From contig HF996013.1 in the NCBI GenBank assembly GCA_000432515.1, positions 1 to 40,154 on the forward strand: 40,154 nucleotides of DNA. Reading direction: 5' to 3'. The translations under genes were made by a program, and so were the position numbers. The stretch comes from Bacteroides sp. CAG:545 (lineage in GTDB: Bacteria > Bacteroidota > Bacteroidia > Bacteroidales > UBA932). The notes under the pieces are model-generated. The model saw only the letters and a list, made by a program, of their open reading frames with translations, was not told the DNA's origin and searched no databases. Positions 15,519 to 23,138 of this stretch are shown here, piece by piece. Within the stretch, counting starts at the first letter, position 1, and every line of letters begins with the position of its first letter.

Positions 15519-16526
15519 TTATGCCTTAAAAAGACTGAGATTGTCTCTTCCGGGAAGGAGCTCACCGGCCTCGATACGGTGAACAATCTCCACTACCTTG
15601 TCATTGCACGGAGTAGGCACCCCTACCCTGCGGCCTTGTTGCGAAACGGAGCCGTTGATGGAATCCACTTCCGTCTTCTTTCCTTTCTCCAGGTCCTGAA
15701 GCATACTTGCCTTGAGTTTCGCATGTTTGCGGATAGCAAGCGGAATCAGCATAAAGGACAATGCCTTCTTAATAGGATTGTGATAATCGAAGAGCCTCAC
15801 AATATCCTTCCCCTGCACCGGTTCGATCTTGATTCCTGATGCATGACATACATCTATACACTCCTTCATAAGAGATTGCACCACCCGTCTTGAGTCTTTC
15901 TTTGCCGCAGCCTCACCGAAAGTGCATCCGAGCACCGCGCTCATACCGGAAAATGCAGAATTGATCAGCAGTTTGCACCATCTTGTTCCGATGAAGTTCG
16001 CATCGATCTCCACTGGTCCCATCATTTTCAAGAGAGAAACCACATCTTCCATATGGTTTGGGGTCTCGGAAAAGATTGTTCCCAATGAAAAAGTCAGACT
16101 GTCAGGTGAACTGGTCAGCTCACACACCCCCGGCCCCAACATTGTCGCGCCCCAGGCCACCGTACATCCAATAACCCGTTTTTCTCCGACAACATCTGCG
16201 ATCTGGTGCTCCGGAAGGCCGTTCTGCAATGTGACAATCACACCATCATCCTCAAGATAGTCCTTGAGAAACGGTACTGTCTCACTGTTTCCCTGCTGCT
16301 TGGTCATCAGGAAAATGATATCGTACTTTCCGGTCATCTGTTTGTCAGTAATGGCATTGACCTTCTGGACGAAATCCACAGTCCCCACAATCTTCGCTCC
16401 CTTTTCGTTCAGAGCCTGGACGTGCTTGACATTATGATTTATAAGGTCAATGTTTCCTCCCTTGGAGGTTATATATGCGCCGAGTATCGTTCCCAATGAA
16501 CCTGCGCCGTAAATCGCTGCTCTCAT
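15519..16526 (-). CDS. panE: 2-dehydropantoate 2-reductase (ketopantoate reductase)
   Basis: 335 residues; an NADPH-dependent reductase that would turn ketopantoate into pantoate for coenzyme A synthesis, cytoplasmic. N-terminal Rossmann motif YGAGSLGTILGAY (6-18), a LQNGLPEHQIA block (about 100-110) with the family's Asn, and the C-terminal helical half starting with GTRWCKLLINSAFS (about 180-193), whose Lys and Asn are the usual active-site pair. Length is slightly above the usual ~300. Other ApbA/PanE-fold reductases exist, so the exact substrate is likely but not certain. It is alone, with the DUF4250 gene 24 bases upstream on the same strand. Confidence 0.8.
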   Translation of the reverse strand: MRAAIYGAGSLGTILGAYITSKGGNIDLINHNVKHVQALNEKGAKIVGTVDFVQKVNAITDKQMTGKYDIIFLMTKQQGNSETVPFLKDYLEDDGVIVTLQNGLPEHQIADVVGEKRVIGCTVAWGATMLGPGVCELTSSPDSLTFSLGTIFSETPNHMEDVVSLLKMMGPVEIDANFIGTRWCKLLINSAFSGMSAVLGCTFGEAAAKKDSRRVVQSLMKECIDVCHASGIKIEPVQGKDIVRLFDYHNPIKKALSFMLIPLAIRKHAKLKASMLQDLEKGKKTEVDSINGSVSQQGRRVGVPTPCNDKVVEIVHRIEAGELLPGRDNLSLFKA

Positions 16527-16550
16527 GACTAAGTAATCCTTTAACGCTTA

Positions 16551-16736
16551 CTAAATAAATCTTTTCTGCTGTTCGTTGTATTCAAATCCGGCTGCAGAGA
16601 GTTTCTCTTCCAATGTCTTGCGGTCTTTGTGGAAACAGTCGCAAATCTGGTCCAGATCGTCGAATTCTTCATCACGCAATAAAAAATTGATAGCCGAAGC
16701 CAACATCGGCATATCGTTTTCAGGCAAATGCTCCAT
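16551..16736 (-). CDS. DUF4250 family small protein
   Basis: 61 residues matching the DUF4250 pattern: an MLASAINFLLRDEEFDDLDQICDCF block with acidic helix, then a DRKTLEEKLSAAGFEYNEQQKRF end. Soluble, probably all-helical, function unknown. Lies between the PanE gene and another small gene (2 bases), so the three may form one transcript starting near 17007. Confidence 0.8.
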   Translation of the reverse strand: MEHLPENDMPMLASAINFLLRDEEFDDLDQICDCFHKDRKTLEEKLSAAGFEYNEQQKRFI

Positions 16737-16738
16737 AT

Positions 16739-16990
16739 TTATAATATCTTTTCCAATTTGTTCACTGCATCCTCCAGGTCGGCACGGAAACTCAGATGGT
16801 CCATAAGATAGTCCGTTTTTCCAGCCGCCAAGTATTCATACAAGGCTCTGTTCATATCCATCGCATAAGAAGCTACGGCCGTCTCGATTTCATCTTTCTG
16901 CACAGGGTTTACGGAATAGATGTAAACCCTTAGCTTCTGATGAAAAATACAATAGGCTGATTCTATCGAGTTCTTGTCAAAGTTCTCCAC
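16739..16990 (-). CDS. Small hypothetical protein, 83 residues
   Basis: Not recognised. No membrane segment or signal peptide; mixed helix-forming sequence with several Tyr and Asp/Glu residues (AVASYAMDMNRALYEYLAAGK near 39-58). GTG start. Coding status is supported by its 2-base spacing to the DUF4250 gene, by the promoter-like box just upstream, and by the lack of a competing frame. It could be a Bacteroidales-specific partner of the DUF4250 protein. Confidence 0.65.
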   Translation of the reverse strand: MENFDKNSIESAYCIFHQKLRVYIYSVNPVQKDEIETAVASYAMDMNRALYEYLAAGKTDYLMDHLSFRADLEDAVNKLEKIL

Positions 16991-17013
16991 TGTCCGACAT
17001 TTTTTTTCGACGA

Positions 17014-17021
17014 CAAATATA
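17014..17021 (-). promoter_or_regulatory. -7 box for the 83-residue gene
   Basis: TATATTTG on the minus strand, a perfect TAnnTTTG; the start is expected about 17 bases before the GTG at 16990. No good -33 at the ideal distance. Confidence 0.4.
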
Positions 17022-17064
17022 GCATATCTTTAGCGAGACCGACACAAATTCACAAGATTTTATG

Positions 17065-17072
17065 TAAGTTTG
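17065..17072 (+). promoter_or_regulatory. -7 box for cstA
   Basis: TAAGTTTG, a perfect TAnnTTTG, 21 bases before the cstA ATG. A -33 element is not evident; it is divergent from the box at 17014-17021. Confidence 0.45.
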
Positions 17073-17093
17073 CACACCATAAACTGAAAGCCA

Positions 17094-18602
17094 ATGTATT
17101 CTTTTCTTATCAGCCTTTTGGCACTCGTGGCAGGTTACTTCATCTATGGTAAAGTAATCGAAAAAGTGTTCGGCATCGATTCTTCCAGAAAGACCCCGGC
17201 GATCACTCACGCAGACGGAGTGGATTTCATTCCTATGCCGGCCTGGAAAGTCTATATGATCCAGTTTCTGAACATTGCCGGAACCGGTCCGATATTCGGC
17301 GCCATCATGGGAGCCAAATTCGGCCCTTCATCCTATCTGTGGATAGTGCTCGGCTGTATTTTCGCAGGAGCAGTGCACGATTATATGACCGGAATGCTGT
17401 CCATCAGGAACAATGGAGCAGGACTTCCGGACCTTGTCGGAAAATACCTCGGCAAGGGTACAAGAACCTTCATTCTGGCATTCTCCATCATCGTGCTTAT
17501 GCTGGTAGGAACCGTGTTCGTATTCAGCCCTGCTCTGATTTTAGGTGACATCGCAGGTGACGGCAGCAAAATGGCAATAATGCTCTGGGTTGGTATTATT
17601 TTCCTGTATTATCTCCTGGCCACGCTTATGCCTATCGACAAGATAATCGGAAGAATCTACCCTCTGTTCGCATTTGCATTGATCTTTATGGCAGCGGCGC
17701 TGATGGTGTGCCTTTTCGTCAAATGGCCTGCGCTTCCGGAAATCTGGGACGGACTCGGCAACCTCGGAGAGGCTGAGGGACTGCTCAAGGGACAGCCGAT
17801 TTTCCCTTGTCTGTTCATCACCATCGCCTGCGGGGCTGTAAGCGGCTTCCACGCCACTCAAAGCCCGCTGATGGCAAGATGCGTTTCCGATGAAAAGCTT
17901 GGCAGACCGGTATTTTACGGAGCAATGATAACTGAAGGTATCGTGGCATTGATCTGGGCCACAGTATCATCCTGGTTTTTCTTCGATGGCGGAGCCGCAG
18001 CGACAGGAGCCGCACTCACTGCATCTGCACCGGATGTAGTGGTAAAGGTGTCAGAGAGCTGGTTAGGCGTTCTTGGAGGCATTCTTGCCATTCTCGGTGT
18101 AGTGGCAGCGCCTATAACAAGTGGAGACACTGCCTTCAGGAGCGCGCGACTCATCGTGGCCGACTTCCTGCACCTGACACAGAAGCCGATACGCAACAGG
18201 CTGATGATCAGCATTCCGCTTTTCATCATCGCCGGCTTCCTTCTCTGGTACAATATCGCTGACGAGGACGGGTTCAATGTAATATGGAGATATTTCGGCT
18301 GGGCGAACCAGACATTGGCGGGGTTTTTTTTCTGGGCAGCCCCCCCCCCCCTCGTCAAGAACAAAAAAAAACCGACAGCCACAGCCTACCTGGTCAAGAA
18401 CAAGAAAGGCCTTGCCTATATGATTACTATGCTGCCCGCCGCATTCATGACATCCGTCTGTACCACATACCTGTGTGTAGCCAAAATCGGGTTCAACATG
18501 CCGACATCCTGGAACTATACCATAGGAGCATCAGTATTCGCGCTCTCAATCATCATATTCTACATCCTGTATTTCAAGGCCACAGCCAAGAAACAGTCCT
18601 GA
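17094..18602 (+). CDS. cstA: Carbon starvation protein CstA family transporter
   Basis: 502-residue multi-span inner-membrane protein (about 12-14 hydrophobic segments) of the CstA family, which imports pyruvate or peptides under carbon limitation. Family blocks seen: QFLNIAGTGPIFGAIMGAKFG (60-80), GAVHDYMTGMLS, GFHATQSPLMARC, and TSGDTAFRSARLI. Near residue 411 the reading has an in-frame insertion of about 13 residues (PPPLVKNKKKPTA) just before TAYLVKNKKG; it is a degenerate copy of the following segment and includes runs of 8 T, 12 C and 9 A (18324-18371). A one-base slip in the C12 run would end the protein early. The true protein may lack the insert. The ThrE-like gene follows after 13 bases. 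Confidence 0.88.
   Translation: MYSFLISLLALVAGYFIYGKVIEKVFGIDSSRKTPAITHADGVDFIPMPAWKVYMIQFLNIAGTGPIFGAIMGAKFGPSSYLWIVLGCIFAGAVHDYMTGMLSIRNNGAGLPDLVGKYLGKGTRTFILAFSIIVLMLVGTVFVFSPALILGDIAGDGSKMAIMLWVGIIFLYYLLATLMPIDKIIGRIYPLFAFALIFMAAALMVCLFVKWPALPEIWDGLGNLGEAEGLLKGQPIFPCLFITIACGAVSGFHATQSPLMARCVSDEKLGRPVFYGAMITEGIVALIWATVSSWFFFDGGAAATGAALTASAPDVVVKVSESWLGVLGGILAILGVVAAPITSGDTAFRSARLIVADFLHLTQKPIRNRLMISIPLFIIAGFLLWYNIADEDGFNVIWRYFGWANQTLAGFFFWAAPPPLVKNKKKPTATAYLVKNKKGLAYMITMLPAAFMTSVCTTYLCVAKIGFNMPTSWNYTIGASVFALSIIIFYILYFKATAKKQS
18324..18400 (+). repeat. Homopolymer-rich duplicated segment in cstA
   Basis: T8 (18324-18331), C12 (18340-18351) and A9 (18363-18371) within a ~39-bp imperfect duplication: ctcgtcaagaacaaa is followed by ctggtcaagaacaag. 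In frame as read. Confidence 0.75.
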
Positions 18603-18615
18603 ATGACCGAATTTC

Positions 18616-19959
18616 ATGAATCAGACCGACAACACTGACAATGTGCTTGAGCTTGCATCTGAAGCGGGGCATATTCTTCTTCAGAACGGAGCGGAGATTT
18701 CCAGAGTGGAAGACACTATGGCGAGAATCGCTGCGCATTACGGTGTGGAGACAGGCAACTTTTTCGTACTGAGCAACGGTATCTTCACGACAAGTTCTCC
18801 TGGCAGATATGCCAAGGTGGAATTCATTCCTATCAGGGCCATACAGCTGTCCAAAGTGGTAGCTGTAAACAAGTTGAGCTTCGACATTGCCGCAGGCAAA
18901 TATACATTGGAGCAGGCCAGGGAGGAACTTGAACGGATAAAAGCAGGCAGCCCCAAGCCTGCTTGGGAGCAGATTGCCGGTTCCGCCTTCGGAGCGGCAG
19001 GATTCTGCGCGGTGTTCGGTGGCAGTTTCATCGACTGCGCCGCCGACTTCGTAATCGGGGCCCTGCTGTATGTATTCTGTCTGTATTTCAGCGAGAGATA
19101 TATGTCCAAAATCGTGGGCGGCATATGCAACGCATTGATAGCCACGCTCCTGAGTATTGTCGCATTCAGGCTTGGAGCCGGCGAGAGCCTGAGCAACATC
19201 ATCATAGGTGCTGTGATGCCGCTGATTCCTGGAGTTCCTTATGTCAATGGCGTGAGAGATCTCGTGAATTCGGACTACATAGCCGGCCTTACCAGACTTA
19301 CTGACGCGATGCTGGGATTTTTCTGTATCGCAATCGGTGTGAGTATCGCGTTCATGCTTGACGGATGGGCTGCCGGAGGTATCATCGAACTGCATCAGAT
19401 GAGCATTCATCCGAGCACATCAGGATTGGGATGGCAGTTTCTGGCTGCATTCATAGGCACTTTCGCATTTGCCATTCTCTTCGGCTCGCCGAGGAAACAA
19501 TATTTCGCAGCCGGCATCATCGGAGCACTCGGATGGGCGGCTTACCTGCTGATGGTCAGAGCATTGGGCAGTTCAGCATTCGTGGCGATACTGATTGCCA
19601 CAGCATTGGTCTGCATCCTTTCCAGATTTGCAGCAGTATCACACAAATGTCCGAGCACAGTGTTCGTGCTCTGCGGAATCTTCCCTCTTGTGCCTGGAGC
19701 CGGCGTGTTCTGGTTTACTTATTATCTGATTTCCAGCCAGTTCCACCTGTCGGCAATGACCGGTTTCACTGCCATGAAGGCAGCACTCGCCATCGCGCTT
19801 GGTATCGTATTCGCCATGGAACTGCCGCAGCGGATGTTCTCGTATCCGCCAGGGAACTGCCGCAGCGGATGTTCTCCGGACACAGAAAACGACATTGACA
19901 TCCTCTACTTGAGAGCATCATTGACCGTTCTGTTCGAGAATCTGGCGAGCGCGGGATAG
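18616..19959 (+). CDS. ThrE-like threonine/serine exporter family protein with frameshifted C-terminus
   Basis: 447-residue membrane protein of the ThrE family (DUF1212 plus ThrE_2 halves), an amino-acid exporter family. The N-terminal block GHILLQNGAEISRVEDTM (14-31) and IPGVPYVNGVRDLVN are typical; about ten membrane segments follow, and the C-terminal half ends near VFAMELPQRMF (about 405). At 19818 a segment starting GGAACTGCCGCAG is repeated at 19853. The 35-base duplication shifts the frame: without it the protein would end ELPQRMFSGHRKRH about 16 residues later, while here it runs 40 odd residues further, into the 3' end of the convergent sulP gene (42-base overlap). The transport core is intact, so the protein may still work. 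Confidence 0.85.
   Translation: MNQTDNTDNVLELASEAGHILLQNGAEISRVEDTMARIAAHYGVETGNFFVLSNGIFTTSSPGRYAKVEFIPIRAIQLSKVVAVNKLSFDIAAGKYTLEQAREELERIKAGSPKPAWEQIAGSAFGAAGFCAVFGGSFIDCAADFVIGALLYVFCLYFSERYMSKIVGGICNALIATLLSIVAFRLGAGESLSNIIIGAVMPLIPGVPYVNGVRDLVNSDYIAGLTRLTDAMLGFFCIAIGVSIAFMLDGWAAGGIIELHQMSIHPSTSGLGWQFLAAFIGTFAFAILFGSPRKQYFAAGIIGALGWAAYLLMVRALGSSAFVAILIATALVCILSRFAAVSHKCPSTVFVLCGIFPLVPGAGVFWFTYYLISSQFHLSAMTGFTAMKAALAIALGIVFAMELPQRMFSYPPGNCRSGCSPDTENDIDILYLRASLTVLFENLASAG
19818..19877 (+). repeat. 35-bp tandem duplication at the end of the ThrE-like gene
   Basis: 24 identical bases at 19818-19841 and 19853-19876, offset 35. Not a multiple of three, so it changes the downstream frame and removes the ancestral stop. 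Confidence 0.9.
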
Positions 19960-21612
19960 AGCGACATTGATGTCCGGACAGATATTCTTTTCACCCAACA
20001 GATGGTAGAACCCGGCCTTCTGGAGAGCACTGTGCACCTTGGGATTGACACCTGAAAGCACGACCGTAATCTTGTTCTTGCGGCTCATCTCGCAGAGGTT
20101 AGAAAGGTTGTGGATACCGGTCGAATCGATGAACGGCACCTTCCTCATGCGTATGATCCTGACCTTGGAACGATCCCTGAATTCGGTCATAAGTTCCTCA
20201 AACTGAGTTGCTACGCCGAAGAAATAAGGACCGTTGATTTCATAGACCTCCACTCCCTTCGGAATGGACAAGCCTTCGTCGTAGGTATGGATACCGGATT
20301 CGTCCTGCACCTTGATCTCATTCTTCACCGCAGTAATCTCGGTCGTTTCCATTACTCGCCTCATGAACAGGACACATGCAAGCATAAGGCCCACGGCTAT
20401 AGCCACGGTCAAGTCGAAAACCACTGTCAGGAAAAATGTTATAAGCAATACGGTAACATCTGACTTCGGATTCTTGAGCAATGCCCTGAATGTCCTCCAG
20501 CCACTCATATTGTAGGAAACCACCACGAGCACGCCTGCAAGACACGCCATCGGGATATATTTGGCCAAAGGCATAAGGAACAGCATGATAAGCAGGAGGA
20601 CCACCGCGTGGATCATGCCCGCAACTGGAGTTCGTCCGCCATTGTTGATATTGGTCATTGTCCTGGCTATGGCACCAGTAGCAGGAATTCCGCCGAAAAC
20701 CGGAGTCACCATATTCGCGATTCCCAGGGCAATGAGTTCTGTATTGGAGTTGTGGTGGTCACTGATCATACCATCCGCCACCGTAGCAGAAAGCAGAGAC
20801 TCGATGGCTCCAAGTGCGGCGATGGTCACTGCTATCGGGAAAAGGCTCTTGACAGCCTCCCAGTCGAGCGACGGCACTTCAGCCTTCGGCAGATGGGAAT
20901 CTATCGAGAACCGGTCACCGATAGTATCAATGCCGGTGATTCCGAAGCTGTTTTTCATAATATAGACAGCCACAGTCACAAGCACGATTGCGACCAGTGA
21001 ACCGGGCACTCTCTTGGCTATTCTCGGGACAATGACGATAATCGCCACGCTTACAAGGCTCACCGCAGCATCCCACAAGTTCACGGTGTCGAAATGTCTG
21101 AAATACAACATCCATTTGCCGATAAAGTCTCCCGGAACGGTTTCTCCGCCGAACGTGAGACCGAACACATCGGCCATCTGGGTAGTGAAAATCGTGACGG
21201 CAATACCGCTGGTGAAACCTATCACTACAGGATACGGAATAAACTTGATGACTGTTCCTAATTTGAACACTCCCAACAGGATCAGCAGCACGCCGGCCAT
21301 TACAGTAGCCGCTGCAAGTCCGGAAAGGCCATATTGCTGAACGACTCCGTAAACGATTACTATAAACGCTCCTGTAGGTCCTCCGATCTGGACTTTGCTG
21401 CCGCCGAGGAAGGAAACGATAAAGCCTGCGATCACAGCGGTAATGATTCCTTTCTCAGGAGACACTCCTGATGCAATGGCAAATGCAATAGCGAGAGGCA
21501 AGGCTACAATGCCCACAATCACGCCGGCCATCAGGTCTGAAAGGAACGCCGATTTGCTGTAGGAGCGGATACAGGTCAGAAATTTCGGATGAAAGTCAAG
21601 TTTACCAGTCAT
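19918..21612 (-). CDS. SulP family anion transporter with STAS domain
   Basis: 564 residues. An N-terminal transporter domain of about 11-12 spans (residues ~20-410) with SulP blocks (DLMAGVIVGIVALPLAIAFA at 26-45, GGPTGAFIVIVYGVV, and ATGAIARTMTNINNGGRTPVAGM), then a cytoplasmic STAS domain (about 440-560) with IRMRKVPFIDSTGIHNL, which keeps the conserved DSTG. It would carry sulfate, bicarbonate or a related anion through the inner membrane; the sequence does not decide which. It has its own promoter and is separated from lpdA by 95 bases. Its 3' end is overlapped by the frameshifted ThrE-like gene. Confidence 0.9.
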   Translation of the reverse strand: MTGKLDFHPKFLTCIRSYSKSAFLSDLMAGVIVGIVALPLAIAFAIASGVSPEKGIITAVIAGFIVSFLGGSKVQIGGPTGAFIVIVYGVVQQYGLSGLAAATVMAGVLLILLGVFKLGTVIKFIPYPVVIGFTSGIAVTIFTTQMADVFGLTFGGETVPGDFIGKWMLYFRHFDTVNLWDAAVSLVSVAIIVIVPRIAKRVPGSLVAIVLVTVAVYIMKNSFGITGIDTIGDRFSIDSHLPKAEVPSLDWEAVKSLFPIAVTIAALGAIESLLSATVADGMISDHHNSNTELIALGIANMVTPVFGGIPATGAIARTMTNINNGGRTPVAGMIHAVVLLLIMLFLMPLAKYIPMACLAGVLVVVSYNMSGWRTFRALLKNPKSDVTVLLITFFLTVVFDLTVAIAVGLMLACVLFMRRVMETTEITAVKNEIKVQDESGIHTYDEGLSIPKGVEVYEINGPYFFGVATQFEELMTEFRDRSKVRIIRMRKVPFIDSTGIHNLSNLCEMSRKNKITVVLSGVNPKVHSALQKAGFYHLLGEKNICPDINVALSRARQILEQNGQ

Positions 21613-21634
21613 ATCATAATACGAATAAGGGCGG

Positions 21635-21666
21635 CAAAGGTATTCATTTGTCGCCCTTGTTCCAAT
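21635..21666 (-). promoter_or_regulatory. Promoter of sulP with inverted repeat
   Basis: Minus strand TTGG (21666-21663), 20 bases, TACCTTTG (21642-21635). A 9-bp inverted repeat with one mismatch (AAGGGCGGC at 21627-21635, GTCGCCCTT at 21650-21658) encloses the -7 region. It could be an operator, or the terminator stem of the upstream lpdA operon without a T-run. Confidence 0.55.
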
Positions 21667-21707
21667 ATTTAAACGATACTAATTTCGCAAATCAGTCATC
21701 TAAAACG

Positions 21708-23120
21708 TTATCTCACAGCACTCAGGACCACTTCAGAAAGTGACGGATGAGAATGCACCGTGCATTTCAGGTCATTGACAGTGCCATGGAGAGCCATCAT
21801 TGCGGCCACTTCCTGAACTAGGTCGGAAGCATGCGCGCCAAGTATATGGGCACCTAAAATCGTACCCTTAGGATATGCTCCGTCTTCGCCAGTATAGGCA
21901 ATGATTTTACAATATCCTTCAGTCTCGTCCATAGCCAAAGCCTTGCCGTTGGCCCTGAACATTGACTTATAGCACTTTATGGCGTAGCCTTTTTCCTTGC
22001 ACTGCTCTTCAGTGAGACCGACAGTCGCAACCTCCGGCACCGTAAACACTGCCGCCGGCACGATTCCGAAATCGATCTTCTCCGGCTCCTGCAGCAAGTT
22101 GTTCTCTGCCAGAATCGTATTCAATACCACTCTGCCCTCGAATGTAGCCACGTGCGCAAGCATCAGACCGCCGCGGATATCGCCCACAGCAAAAATATGA
22201 GGGACATTGGTCCGCATATCAGCATCCGTGACAATGCCCTTAGGGGTAAAGTCAATGCCGATGTCGGCAAGATTCAGAGACGCGAGATTAGGACGTCTGC
22301 CGACTGCCATCAGAACGGTATCGGCAACCACCTCTTCCACAGCGTCCTTCTTCTTGTAGGACACTTTCAGGCCTTCATCCGGACATTTCTCCACAGAAAG
22401 AACCTGAGCGGCCGTCTCGATATTGATTCCACGTTTGCCGAGAGCCTGCTTCAGACGCTTTGCAAGGTCGGTATCGAAATGCGGCAGCACATCCTTGCAG
22501 TATTCAAGGACAGTGACCTGAGAGCCGAAACTGTTGAAAATGGATGCGAATTCCAGACCGATGACTCCTGCGCCGATTATGCACAGTCTGTCTGGAACAT
22601 GGTCGATTTCAAGCATTTCCTTGGACGTGATGACCCCTTCCAAGTCAGCTCCGGGAATAGGGAGTGAGGCCGATACTGAACCGGTCGCAATCATGATGTA
22701 ATCCGAAACGATTTCGGTAACCTCTCCTTCGGCTGATTTCACCTCGACCGTATGGGCATCCTTGAACGAAGCCTTGCCCTGCACGATATGTATCAGTTTG
22801 TTTTTCAATATCATACCGATACCGCCACGAAGCTGGTCCACCACTTCGTTCTTCCTCTCCATCGCCTTATGGATATCGAAGACAAAAGCGGGAGCGCCAT
22901 CAGGCTGACCTGCAAAACTGACACCGAATTTCTCCGCCTTACGGACATCTTCTATCAGTTCAGCGTTACGGCACAATGCCTTGGTAGGGATGCAGCCCTC
23001 ATTCAGACAAGTTCCACCGAGAGGGCCTTCTGAAATCAAATATGTTTCAATGCCATTTGCAGCGGCGGCCGCAGCGGTTTCATATCCGCCGGGCCCCGCG
23101 CCTATAATTGTCAATATCAT
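21708..23120 (-). CDS. lpdA: Dihydrolipoyl dehydrogenase (E3 / L protein)
   Basis: 470 residues, standard for the family. FAD-binding GAGPGGYETA (7-16), redox disulfide C38-LNEG-C43, second Rossmann fold IIGAGVIGLEFAS (about 180-192), ATGS and VGRRPN blocks, and the interface active-site motif HSHPSLSEVV near the C-terminus. It reoxidises the dihydrolipoyl arm of H protein with NAD+. As the last gene of the glycine cleavage operon (18 bases after gcvPB) it is likely the dedicated E3 for glycine cleavage, and could also serve 2-oxoacid dehydrogenases. Confidence 0.95.
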   Translation of the reverse strand: MILTIIGAGPGGYETAAAAAANGIETYLISEGPLGGTCLNEGCIPTKALCRNAELIEDVRKAEKFGVSFAGQPDGAPAFVFDIHKAMERKNEVVDQLRGGIGMILKNKLIHIVQGKASFKDAHTVEVKSAEGEVTEIVSDYIMIATGSVSASLPIPGADLEGVITSKEMLEIDHVPDRLCIIGAGVIGLEFASIFNSFGSQVTVLEYCKDVLPHFDTDLAKRLKQALGKRGINIETAAQVLSVEKCPDEGLKVSYKKKDAVEEVVADTVLMAVGRRPNLASLNLADIGIDFTPKGIVTDADMRTNVPHIFAVGDIRGGLMLAHVATFEGRVVLNTILAENNLLQEPEKIDFGIVPAAVFTVPEVATVGLTEEQCKEKGYAIKCYKSMFRANGKALAMDETEGYCKIIAYTGEDGAYPKGTILGAHILGAHASDLVQEVAAMMALHGTVNDLKCTVHSHPSLSEVVLSAVR

Positions 23121-23138
23121 GTCTTCTGTCGAGATATA

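Noticed and set aside
18574..19410. 278-residue minus-strand frame
   Set aside because: Antisense to the ThrE-like gene, no family resemblance, low hydrophobic periodicity of its own.
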